A stretch of DNA of 64,000 nt from Massilia mucilaginosa (GTDB lineage Bacteria; Pseudomonadota; Gammaproteobacteria; Burkholderiales; Burkholderiaceae_D), in assembly GCF_011682145.1 (NCBI RefSeq), contig NZ_WHJH01000004.1, positions 124,001 through 188,000 of the forward strand, read 5' to 3'. This document shows, in pieces, positions 1 to 7,590 of the stretch. The position numbers and the translations under genes are program-made. The notes beneath the pieces are model-generated. The model had not been told where the DNA came from and searched no databases. It saw nothing but the letters and a program-made list of their open reading frames with translations. Position 1 is the first letter of the stretch. Each line of letters starts with the position of its first letter.

Positions 1-1
1 C

Positions 2-253
2 TACATCTTCCGCACCGCGTCCACGCTCAACAGCACGGCCAACGCCGTGGTGGCGCTGACCGGCGGCGCTTCCGCTGGCAGCGTGTACTGGATTCCGGCC
101 GGACCGACCACCCTGGGCGCGAACGGCGTCTTCAAGGGATCGATCCTGAGCCAGTCGGCCGCCATTACCGTCGGCGACAACACGACCCTGCAAAGCGGCC
201 GTACGCTCAGCGGCGCCGCGGTCACCCTGCGCAATAACCAGATCAGCAAATAA
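2..253 (+). CDS. DUF3494 (ice-binding-like) protein, C-terminal fragment
   Basis: This is the last 83 codons of a gene whose start lies before the window; frame 2 is open from the first base and ends in TAA at 251-253. The translation begins YIFRTASTLN and continues through VYWIPAGPTTLGANGVFKGS to a NNQISK end. This pattern matches the C-terminal half of the DUF3494 beta-solenoid ice-binding-like fold. The complete protein at 1663-3069 has the same pattern (FIIRAKSTL, VFWIPFGETNLGAKSAFQG, NNKITK), so the two are paralogues. DUF3494 domains occur in ice-binding proteins and adhesins. Whether this one binds ice cannot be told from a fragment. An OmpA-family gene follows after 30 bases. Confidence 0.85.
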   Translation, partial: YIFRTASTLNSTANAVVALTGGASAGSVYWIPAGPTTLGANGVFKGSILSQSAAITVGDNTTLQSGRTLSGAAVTLRNNQISK

Positions 254-283
254 GCCGGCCTTCCATTTTTCCGAAAGAACATC

Positions 284-1426
284 ATGACATTAGCAAAACA
301 TATCGGCGCCCTGAGCGTCATCGGCTGCGCCCTGCTGGCGAGCCAGGCAGCCCGGGCCGACGAGCCTTTCGTCAATCCGGAGTGGGCCAACAGCGCGTGG
401 TACATCGGCGCCGGCCTCGGCCAGTCGCGCGCCAATATCGACAATGAACGCCTGACGCGCAGCCTGACCGCCAACGGCGCCAGCCTGTCGTCCTTCAAGG
501 TCGACGAGCGCGAGCTGGCCTATAAACTGTACGTCGGCAAGCAGCTGAACCGCTACTTCGCGCTCGAGGCCGGCTTTTTCGACCTCGGCAAGTTCGGCTT
601 CGACGCCACCACCTCGCAAAATGGCCGGCTGGTGGGCGAAGCGGGTTTCCGCGGCGTCAACATGGACCTGGTCGGTCAGCTGCCGCTGTCCGAGCGCTTC
701 TCGGTGCTGGGCCGGGTCGGCATGAATTACGCCAAGGCCAGCACCCATTTCAGCGGCAACCGCCTGTTCGCGGTGACCAATCCCAACCCGAGCGAGCGCA
801 AGCTCAATGCCAAGGCCGGACTGGGACTGGAATACAAATTCAGCGAAGCGCTGGCGCTGCGCGCTGAAGTCGAGCGTTACCGCGTCAACGATGCCGTCGG
901 CAATCGCGGCGATGTCGACCTGGCGTCGGTGAGCCTGGTGTACAAGCTCGGACGTCCCGCGGCGAGCCGCCCGGTACCCGTCACGCCGGTGGCGCCTGCC
1001 GCGCCAAGCGTGACGCCGGCGCCGGCCATTGTCCAGCCGGCCCCGGCCGCGCCGGTGCTTGTATCGGAAAAAGTATCGTTCGCCGCCGAAGCGCTGTTCG
1101 ACTTCGACAAGTCGGTGGTCAAGCCGGCAGGCAAGGCTGCCCTCGACGATCTGCTGGGCAAGCTGCAAGGCATGAACACTGAAGTGATGGTTACCGTCGG
1201 CCACACCGACTCGGTCGGTTCGGACGCCTACAACCAGAAGCTGTCGATGCGCCGCGCCGAAGCGGTCAAAGCCTACATCGCGTCGAAAGGCGTCGACAGC
1301 GCGCGCATCTACACCGAAGGCAAGGGCGAATCGCAACCGGTGGCCGATAACAACAGCGCCGAAGGGCGCGCCAAAAACCGCCGCGTGACGGTGGAAGTGG
1401 TCGGCACCCGCAGCGTCAACAAGTAA
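284..1426 (+). CDS. OmpA-family outer membrane protein (copy 1)
   Basis: The 380-residue protein has a signal peptide of about 24 residues ending in QAARA. An N-terminal eight-strand beta-barrel type region covers roughly residues 30-220. A Pro/Ala/Val linker runs to about residue 265, followed by a C-terminal OmpA-like peptidoglycan-binding domain. Family hallmarks of that domain are the FDFDKS strand near residue 271, GHTDSVGS near 305 and AKNRRVTVEV near 362. It should sit in the outer membrane and hold it to the murein. It lies 30 bases after a DUF3494 gene, and the same two-gene arrangement is repeated at 1663-4230, so a functional pairing of the two products is likely but inferred. Confidence 0.9.
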   Translation: MTLAKHIGALSVIGCALLASQAARADEPFVNPEWANSAWYIGAGLGQSRANIDNERLTRSLTANGASLSSFKVDERELAYKLYVGKQLNRYFALEAGFFDLGKFGFDATTSQNGRLVGEAGFRGVNMDLVGQLPLSERFSVLGRVGMNYAKASTHFSGNRLFAVTNPNPSERKLNAKAGLGLEYKFSEALALRAEVERYRVNDAVGNRGDVDLASVSLVYKLGRPAASRPVPVTPVAPAAPSVTPAPAIVQPAPAAPVLVSEKVSFAAEALFDFDKSVVKPAGKAALDDLLGKLQGMNTEVMVTVGHTDSVGSDAYNQKLSMRRAEAVKAYIASKGVDSARIYTEGKGESQPVADNNSAEGRAKNRRVTVEVVGTRSVNK

Positions 1427-1662
1427 TCCACCCGCAACAATTGCTTGACCGGGGGCAGAGCCCGGCCTGACCCGCCTTGTCCATTCTTTCCCACGCAGGG
1501 CGGGAATGGCCGCAGCGGGACTTTTCCGTTGTAATTAAGTACAATGTTGCCAATCTTTAAGTCGTTATGTTCGCTATCGCACAGAATTGTGCGTTGCGGA
1601 AGACAATCATGTTGAATACATCTCGTAACGACGAGAAATTTTCATTCCCCAAGGAAGATTTA

Positions 1663-3069
1663 ATGAACATCCAAAAACATACAAGAACTTTGCTCTGCGC
1701 AACCGGCTTGCTGGCTGCGGCGGTGCTCGCCGCGTGCGGCGGCAGCAGCGACAACGGCCGTGATCCGATCCTGGGCCTGCCGGCTGCGGAACTGGTCAGC
1801 GTCAGCGTTACCCCGGCCACGGCCACTGTCCTGGTTGGTGCCAGCCAGCAATTCATGGCCACCGCCAGCTATGCCGACGGCACCTCGCGCAACGTGACGG
1901 CCCTGTCGACCTGGGCCTCGGCCTCGCCGGCCATCGCCCGCGTCACCCCTGCGGGTGGCCTGGCAACCGGCCTGACCCCGGGCAGCGCAGCCATTACCGC
2001 CGCCTTCGGTGCTAAAACCGGCGCCGCCACGCTGCTGGTCAATGCCCAGACCCCAGTCACGCCACCGGTGGTGGTGAGCCTGACCGGCCTGTCGGTGACC
2101 CCGGCCAGCGCCACCGTCCGCGTCGGCGCCAGCCAGCAGTACACCGCGATCGCCACCTATTCCGACAGCTCGACCGCAGTCATCACCAACAACGTGAACT
2201 GGGTCTCGGGCAGCACCGCGATCGCCACCATCGCCCCATCGGGCAGCGCCACCGGCGTCGCCGCAGGCAATGCCGTGATCACGGCCAGCACCGGCGACAA
2301 GAGCGCCACCGCATCGCTGGCCGTCACGCCCGCGCTGATCACCGATCCGCCGCCGCCAGTGGTGGTGGTGCCGCCGGTTGTGGTTCCACCAGTCGTGGTG
2401 CCGCCAGTGGTCGTGCCGCCGGTCACCACGCCGTCGGAGCCGACGCCGCCCGTGATTGATTCCCCAAGCGATGGCAGCATCGGCCTGGGCAGCATGCGCG
2501 ACTTTGCCGTGCTGGCAAGCACCACCATCACCAACAACGCCGGCGGCACGACGCTCGTGACCGGCAACGTTGGCGGTCCTGTGCAAAATGTCGAACCGCC
2601 GCAAGCGCCCGGCTACCGCAACATCAAATCGGGTTTCGACCTGAGCCGTCCTTTCGAGGACCTGCAAACCGCCGTTTTCAATGGTAACAACCGTCCTTGC
2701 ACCGTCCTCTCGGACGTCGGCATCGAACTCGGCGGCCTGGTGCTCGAGCGTGGCGTGTATTGCTACTCGGGCGCCGTCACCCTGAACGGCAAGCTGACCT
2801 TGCGTGGCCCGGGCCCGTTCATCATCCGCGCCAAGTCGACCCTGACCACGGCACCGAACTCCATCATTGAACTGACCAATGGCGCCGATCACAACACCGT
2901 GTTCTGGATTCCGTTCGGCGAAACCAACCTCGGTGCCAAGAGCGCGTTCCAGGGCACCATCCTCGCCGGCGGCGAAGACATCAAGGTCGGCGATGGCGCG
3001 TCGGTGTTGAACGGTCGTTTGTTGAGCGGCAAGGCTGTCGTCCTGCTCAACAACAAGATCACCAAATAA
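1663..3069 (+). CDS. Lipoprotein with two Ig-like (BIG2) repeats and a DUF3494 domain
   Basis: The 468-residue protein starts at ATG 1663. A Shine-Dalgarno sequence AAGGAAG lies at 1651-1657. This start gives a lipoprotein signal with lipobox LAAC followed by GGSS, whereas the in-frame ATG at 1567 would bury the signal. Two BIG2-type repeats follow, both containing a VSVTPA- or LSVTPA-like strand and VGASQQ, at about residues 35-130 and 145-225. A Pro/Val linker (PPVVVPP repeated) then leads to a DUF3494 domain from about residue 270 to the end. The layout suggests an outer-membrane lipoprotein that presents an adhesive or ice-binding-like domain on a stalk. Ice binding itself is unproven. 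It is a paralogue of the truncated gene at 2-253 and is followed after 21 bases by an OmpA gene. Confidence 0.87.
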   Translation: MNIQKHTRTLLCATGLLAAAVLAACGGSSDNGRDPILGLPAAELVSVSVTPATATVLVGASQQFMATASYADGTSRNVTALSTWASASPAIARVTPAGGLATGLTPGSAAITAAFGAKTGAATLLVNAQTPVTPPVVVSLTGLSVTPASATVRVGASQQYTAIATYSDSSTAVITNNVNWVSGSTAIATIAPSGSATGVAAGNAVITASTGDKSATASLAVTPALITDPPPPVVVVPPVVVPPVVVPPVVVPPVTTPSEPTPPVIDSPSDGSIGLGSMRDFAVLASTTITNNAGGTTLVTGNVGGPVQNVEPPQAPGYRNIKSGFDLSRPFEDLQTAVFNGNNRPCTVLSDVGIELGGLVLERGVYCYSGAVTLNGKLTLRGPGPFIIRAKSTLTTAPNSIIELTNGADHNTVFWIPFGETNLGAKSAFQGTILAGGEDIKVGDGASVLNGRLLSGKAVVLLNNKITK

Positions 3070-3090
3070 TAAAAAACTCGAGAGAATACA

Positions 3091-4230
3091 ATGACATTCA
3101 CTAAAAAAGCGGGCCTCATGGGCGCCATCGGCTGCGCCCTGGTGGCCGGGCAGGCGACGGCGGCGGACGACGTCTTCATCAATCCGGAATGGGCCAACAG
3201 CGCTTGGTACGTGGGCGGCAATGTCGGCCAGTCGCGCGCCAAGATCGACGATGTGCGCCTGATCCGCAGCCTGACCGCGAATGGCGCGTCCATGACCAAC
3301 TTCACGGCCGATGAGAAAGATGTCGGCTACAAGTTGTACGTCGGTAAGCAGCTGAACCAGTACTTCGCGGTAGAAGCAGGCTTGTTCGATCTGGGCAAGT
3401 TCGGCTTCAAGTCGACCACCAACCAGAACGGTACGCTCAACGGCGAAGCCGGTTTCCGTGGCGCCAACCTGGACCTGGTAGCGCAAGTGCCGCTCTCGCA
3501 GCGTTTCTCGGTATTCGGCCGCGCTGGCATGAACTATGCCAAAGCGACCACGCGTTTTAACGGCAACCGCCTGTTCGCGGTGACCAATCCGAGCCCGAGC
3601 GAGCGCAAGCTCAACGCCAAGGCTGGTTTCGGCCTGGAATACAAGTTCAGCGAAGCGCTGGCCTTGCGCGGCGAAGTCGAGCGCTACCGCGTCAACGACG
3701 CCGTCGGCAACCGTGGCGAGGTCGACCTGTTCTCGGTCGGCCTGGTCTACAAGATTGGCCGTCCGGCCGCCAAGCCGGTCGCCGCGCCGGTCGAGCCGCC
3801 GCCGCCAGCGGTCGTGCCGACCGTCGCGCCAGCCGCCGCCCAGCCGCCGGTCGAGCCAGCCAAGCCGGTGCCAACGTCGGAAAAGACCACCTTCTCGGCT
3901 GAAGCCGTGTTCGCTTTCGACAGCGCCGTGCTGCGTCCAGCGGGCAAGGCATCGCTCGACGAGCTGCTGAGCAAGCTGCAAGGCATGGATACCGACGTCA
4001 TGATCACGGTCGGCCACACCGACTCGATCGGCAGCGCCGCGTACAACGAGAAACTGTCGCTGCGCCGGGCCGCGTCGGTGAAGGCGTACCTGGTATCGAA
4101 AGGCATCGATGCATCGCGCGTCTACACCGAAGGCAAGGGCGAAACCCAGCCGGTTGCCGACAACAAAACCGCTGAAGGCCGCGCCAAGAACCGCCGCGTC
4201 ACGGTGGAAGTGGTCGGCATGCGCCGCTAA
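3091..4230 (+). CDS. OmpA-family outer membrane protein (copy 2)
   Basis: The 379-residue protein is a close paralogue of the OmpA protein at 284-1426. The two share long stretches such as FVNPEWANSAWY/FINPEWANSAWY, GNRLFAVTNP and ERYRVNDAVGNRG. It has a signal peptide ending near ATAA, a barrel region, a Pro-rich linker (about 230-265) and a C-terminal OmpA peptidoglycan-binding domain with FAFDSA, GHTDSIGS and AKNRRVTVEV. The linker differs most between the copies. An RBS-like GAGAG precedes the start. A strong terminator follows at 4251-4287, so this gene probably ends the four-gene unit. Confidence 0.9.
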   Translation: MTFTKKAGLMGAIGCALVAGQATAADDVFINPEWANSAWYVGGNVGQSRAKIDDVRLIRSLTANGASMTNFTADEKDVGYKLYVGKQLNQYFAVEAGLFDLGKFGFKSTTNQNGTLNGEAGFRGANLDLVAQVPLSQRFSVFGRAGMNYAKATTRFNGNRLFAVTNPSPSERKLNAKAGFGLEYKFSEALALRGEVERYRVNDAVGNRGEVDLFSVGLVYKIGRPAAKPVAAPVEPPPPAVVPTVAPAAAQPPVEPAKPVPTSEKTTFSAEAVFAFDSAVLRPAGKASLDELLSKLQGMDTDVMITVGHTDSIGSAAYNEKLSLRRAASVKAYLVSKGIDASRVYTEGKGETQPVADNKTAEGRAKNRRVTVEVVGMRR

Positions 4231-4250
4231 GCCGATCCGGCTCGCAGTGC

Positions 4251-4287
4251 AAAAAAACCGCCCGGCCTCGCGCCCGGCGGTTTTTTT
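4251..4287 (+). terminator. Rho-independent terminator after the OmpA gene
   Basis: A GC-rich stem (CCGCCCGGC against GCCCGGCGG, one C-C mismatch) with a five-base loop is flanked by seven A on the left and seven T on the right. It can therefore act on both strands. It closes the DUF3494/OmpA unit. Confidence 0.9.
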
Positions 4288-4312
4288 ACATCCGCCCCGC
4301 GCCCACCACCAC

Positions 4313-4455
4313 CGGTGTCAGGTCTGACAATCGGACACGTGCTCAGCACTAGCACATCACCCCCCATCGGTGTCAGGTCTGACAATCGGACACGTGCTCA
4401 GCAATAGCGCGCAGCCTGGTGTTGAGGTCGTGTCCGAATGTCAGACCTGACACCG
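4313..4455. repeat. REP-like repeat cluster: two direct copies and one inverted copy
   Basis: A 36-base unit beginning CGGTGTCAGGTCTGACAATC occurs identically at 4313-4348 and 4368-4403. The first 27 bases return in inverted orientation at 4429-4455 with a single mismatch. The unit contains an internal short palindrome (TGTCAGG/TCTGACA). No transposase or target-site duplication is visible. The cluster sits between a terminator and the UvrA-like gene. A palindromic interspersed repeat is the simplest reading, but dispersal through the genome cannot be tested here. Confidence 0.75.
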
Positions 4456-4541
4456 GCGGGGGAGTTTTGGTGTGGGAACGTACGGTGGCGACAAGCGGAC
4501 TGGGGTCTAATGGCGGCTGATCATTGATTGGCAGCTCCTCC

Positions 4542-7094
4542 ATGCGCAAGAAAAACGACGACGCTCCCGCCATCGCACCGCTGGCCCGGCCCGGCTTCGT
4601 CCAGGTGCGCGGCGCGCGCGAGCATAACCTGAAGAACGTCGATGTCGATATTCCGCGCGATGCGCTGGTGGTGTTTACCGGCGTATCCGGCTCCGGCAAG
4701 TCATCGCTCGCTTTCGGTACCTTGTACGCCGAGGCCCAGCGGCGCTACCTCGAATCGGTCTCGCCGTATGCGCGCCGCCTGTTTCACCAGATGCCGGTGC
4801 CCGAGGTCGACGATATCGACGGCCTGCCGCCGGCCGTCGCCCTGCAGCAGCAGCGCGGCTCGCCCACCACCCGCTCGTCGGTCGGCAGCGTCAGCACCTT
4901 GTCCAATTCGCTGCGCATGCTGTATTCGCGCGCCGGCGATTATCCGGCGCGCCAGCCGCTCTTGTACGCCGAATCGTTTTCACCCAATACGCCGGAGGGC
5001 GCGTGCACGGAGTGCCATGGCCTGGGCCGCGTGTACCAGGTCACCGAACAGTCGATGGTGCCCGACGATAGCCTGACCATCCGCGAACGCGCCGTCGCCG
5101 CCTGGCCCACCGCCTGGCACGGCCAGAACCTGCGCGATATCCTCGTCACCCTCGGCTACGATGTGGATACGCCCTGGCGCGACCTGCCCAAGAAGGTGCG
5201 CAACTGGATCCTGTTCACCGACGAGACGCCGACGGTGCCGGTCTACGCCGGCTTCACGCCCGACCAAGTGCGCGCCGCGCTCAAGCGCAAGGAGACGCCC
5301 AGTTACCAGGGCACCTTTACCGGTGCGCGCCGCTACGTGCTGCAAACCTTCGCCACCACCGAAAGCGCGTCGATGAAAAAGCGCGTGGCTCGCTACATGG
5401 TCAGCGCCGAATGCCCGCTGTGCCGCGGCAAGCGCCTGCGCCAGGAGTCGCTCTCGGTCACCTTCGGCGGCATGGACATCGCCGACATCTCGCGCCTGCC
5501 GCTCGAACGCCTGTCGGCGCTGCTGCGTCCTTTCGCCGACGGCAGCGCCAAGCGCAACGCCAAGGCGGCAGCCGCGCATCCCGAAAAAATCATCGTCACG
5601 CGCCGCATCGCCGAAGATCTGATCGCGCGCCTCGACGTGCTGCTGGCGCTGGGCCTGGGCTACCTGTCGCTCGAGCGCAGCACGCCGACCCTGTCGCCGG
5701 GCGAGTTGCAGCGCCTGCGCCTGGCCACCCAGGTGCGCTCCAACCTGTTCGGCGTGGTGTATGTGCTCGACGAACCGTCGGCCGGCCTGCATCCGGCCGA
5801 TACCGAAGCCTTGTTGACGGCGCTGGCCCAGCTCAAGGCGGCCGGCAATTCGCTGTTCGTGGTCGAACACGCGCTCGATGTGATCCGCCACGCCGACTGG
5901 ATTGTCGATGTCGGCCCCGCAGCGGGGGAGCAGGGCGGCCAGCTCCTGTACAGCGGCCCGCCCGAGGGACTGCGCGATGTCGCGGCGTCGCACACGCGCC
6001 GCTACCTGTTCGCGGCCGATCCGCCGCCAGCCCGCACGCCGCGCGAACCTGCGGCCTGGCTGCGCCTGGAAGGCGTCACCCGGAATAACCTCGACCAGCT
6101 CGATATCGACCTGCCGCTCGGCGTCATGGCCAGCGTGACCGGCGTATCGGGCTCCGGCAAATCGAGCCTGGTCAGCCAGGTGCTGGTGGACCTGGTCGGC
6201 GCGGCGCTGGGCCAGCCGCAGGTGGCGCAGGCGGACGAAGGCGACGAGCCCGAACACGAAGAAGTCATCCCCACCGAAGGACGCATCGCGTCCGGCATGG
6301 AGCGCATCTTGCGCCTGGTGCGGGTCGACCAGAAGCCGATCGGACGCACGCCGCGCTCGAACCTGGCCACCTACACCGGCCTGTTCGACCATGTGCGCAA
6401 GCTCTTCGCCGCCACCAGGACGGCGCGCGCGCGGCATTATGACGCGGGCCGCTTTTCGTTCAACGTGGCCAAGGGCCGCTGCGGGCATTGCGAAGGCGAG
6501 GGCCAGGTGATGGTCGAACTGCTGTTCCTGCCCAGCGTGTACGCGCCATGCCCGACCTGCAACGGCGCGCGCTATAACGCGAAGACGTTGGAAGTGACCT
6601 GGAACGACAAGAACATCGCCGAGGTGCTGGGGATGACGGTCGATGCGGCCGCCGGTTTTTTTGCCGACGAAGCGCCGGTGGCGCGCTCGCTGGAGGTGCT
6701 GCGCGATGTCGGCCTGGGCTACCTGCGCCTCGGCCAGCCGGCCACCGAGCTCTCTGGCGGCGAAGCGCAGCGCATCAAGCTGGCCACGGAGCTGCAGCGC
6801 GCCGCGCGCGGCAATATGCTGTACATACTCGACGAACCGACCACCGGCCTGCATCCGTCGGATGTGGACAAGCTGCTGGTGCAGCTCGAACGCCTGGTCG
6901 ATGCCGGTAACAGCGTGATCGCGGTCGAACACAATATGCGGGTGGTCGCGGCGAGCGACTGGGTGATCGATATCGGACCGGGCGCCGGCGACGCGGGCGG
7001 CAAGGTCGTCTATTCCGGGCCGCCGGCCATGCTGGCGCGTGAAAAACGCAGCCGCACGGCACCTTACCTCGGCAAGTTCCTGCAAGGAGGCTGA
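4542..7094 (+). CDS. UvrA-like excinuclease ATPase (UvrA2 type)
   Basis: This is an ABC-type ATPase with two nucleotide-binding halves. Walker [10 protein letters not shown] lies at residues 47-55 and again in the second half, with ABC signatures LSPGELQRL and LSGGEAQRI, and Walker [13 protein letters not shown] and [12 protein letters not shown]. Zinc-binding cysteine pairs are visible (CTECHG, CPLCRG, CGHCEG, CPTCNG). At about 850 residues it is shorter than canonical UvrA (about 940 or more), and [18 protein letters not shown] is typical of the UvrA2/drug-resistance-linked branch. It may bind damaged or drug-bound DNA without classical UvrB coupling. ATG 4542 is preferred; a TTG at 4524 would add six residues, and neither has a clear Shine-Dalgarno. 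uvrB and uvrC are not nearby. Confidence 0.85.
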   Translation: MRKKNDDAPAIAPLARPGFVQVRGAREHNLKNVDVDIPRDALVVFTGVSGSGKSSLAFGTLYAEAQRRYLESVSPYARRLFHQMPVPEVDDIDGLPPAVALQQQRGSPTTRSSVGSVSTLSNSLRMLYSRAGDYPARQPLLYAESFSPNTPEGACTECHGLGRVYQVTEQSMVPDDSLTIRERAVAAWPTAWHGQNLRDILVTLGYDVDTPWRDLPKKVRNWILFTDETPTVPVYAGFTPDQVRAALKRKETPSYQGTFTGARRYVLQTFATTESASMKKRVARYMVSAECPLCRGKRLRQESLSVTFGGMDIADISRLPLERLSALLRPFADGSAKRNAKAAAAHPEKIIVTRRIAEDLIARLDVLLALGLGYLSLERSTPTLSPGELQRLRLATQVRSNLFGVVYVLDEPSAGLHPADTEALLTALAQLKAAGNSLFVVEHALDVIRHADWIVDVGPAAGEQGGQLLYSGPPEGLRDVAASHTRRYLFAADPPPARTPREPAAWLRLEGVTRNNLDQLDIDLPLGVMASVTGVSGSGKSSLVSQVLVDLVGAALGQPQVAQADEGDEPEHEEVIPTEGRIASGMERILRLVRVDQKPIGRTPRSNLATYTGLFDHVRKLFAATRTARARHYDAGRFSFNVAKGRCGHCEGEGQVMVELLFLPSVYAPCPTCNGARYNAKTLEVTWNDKNIAEVLGMTVDAAAGFFADEAPVARSLEVLRDVGLGYLRLGQPATELSGGEAQRIKLATELQRAARGNMLYILDEPTTGLHPSDVDKLLVQLERLVDAGNSVIAVEHNMRVVAASDWVIDIGPGAGDAGGKVVYSGPPAMLAREKRSRTAPYLGKFLQGG

Positions 7095-7167
7095 CCGGTG
7101 CGTTTGTGGACGGGATGCGGGAAAAGCGGCAACGACGATGCGCTCGCGCGAGCGGCGCGACAAGAAC

Positions 7168-7190
7168 GGCTACGCGGCGAACGCGTAGCC
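7168..7190. terminator. Hairpin downstream of the UvrA-like gene (weak terminator candidate)
   Basis: GGCTACGCG and CGCGTAGCC form a perfect nine-base stem with a five-base loop, 73 bases after the UvrA-like stop. No T-tract follows, so intrinsic termination is doubtful. A 14-base palindrome (CGCTCGCGCGAGCG, 7141-7154) lies just before it. Confidence 0.4.
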
Positions 7191-7269
7191 CCGGGCGTGC
7201 TCGCCAAGGCGGCGGCGGGGGTAGGGTACCGGCGACGCGTCAGCGCGCAAAACGCAAAACATCCGCTGC

Positions 7270-7392
7270 TTAATGGAAGAACAGCGCGGCGGCGTATTCG
7301 TTCAGCACATCGGTGGAGCACAACAGATACGTGGCGGCGCTAGCCAGGCCTACGTGCAGGGCAGCCCAAGTCAGTGGAAAAAAGCGCATCAT
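7270..7392 (-). CDS. Small hydrophobic protein, 40 residues
   Basis: This is a short minus-strand gene in the gap between the UvrA-like gene and recQ. It starts at ATG 7392 (a second ATG follows directly at 7389) and ends with TAA at 7270-7272. A very strong Shine-Dalgarno GGAGGA lies four to seven bases before the starts. The product begins MMRFFPLTWAALHVGLASAA. It has one hydrophobic segment of about 20 residues, which would be a membrane helix or uncleaved signal anchor, and a C-terminus rich in Ala and Phe. I do not recognise the family. The strong ribosome site and the inverted repeats upstream (7476-7557) argue for a real, regulated small membrane protein. Confidence 0.6.
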   Translation of the reverse strand: MMRFFPLTWAALHVGLASAATYLLCSTDVLNEYAAALFFH

Positions 7393-7475
7393 GATGTCCT
7401 CCGGTCGTGCGTTAGGTAAATTGCTTCTGGTATGTGATCATCTTAACCAAGGTTCTCAGTAGTAACTATCGGCAA

Positions 7476-7557
7476 AACGTCCGACGACATGTAGGACGTT
7501 GGCTCGCCATCTCGGCTGTTGTCTTCCTCCTACGAAAAATGTAGGCGGCGTCCTATG
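7476..7557. promoter_or_regulatory. Inverted-repeat region between the small protein gene and recQ, with TGTAGGAC motifs
   Basis: Two inverted repeats lie in the intergenic region. AACGTCC (7476-7482) pairs with GGACGTT (7494-7500), and CCTAC (7529-7533) pairs with GTAGG (7541-7545). The octamer TGTAGGAC (7490-7497) and the near-inverse GTCCTATG (7550-7557) also occur, and the same motif forms a perfect inverted repeat at 17499-17532. The region is upstream of both the minus-strand small gene and recQ. Operator function is inferred. Confidence 0.4.
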
Positions 7558-7590
7558 GTGCACCGTTTGTGTGCGTCTTAAAGTTGTGTC

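Noticed and set aside
4313-4455. CRISPR array
   Set aside because: There are only two direct copies and one inverted copy with irregular spacing, and no cas genes.
7098-7343. Possible small plus-strand gene directly after the UvrA-like gene
   Set aside because: Its product is Arg-rich without pattern, it reads through two hairpins, and it overlaps the better supported minus-strand small protein.
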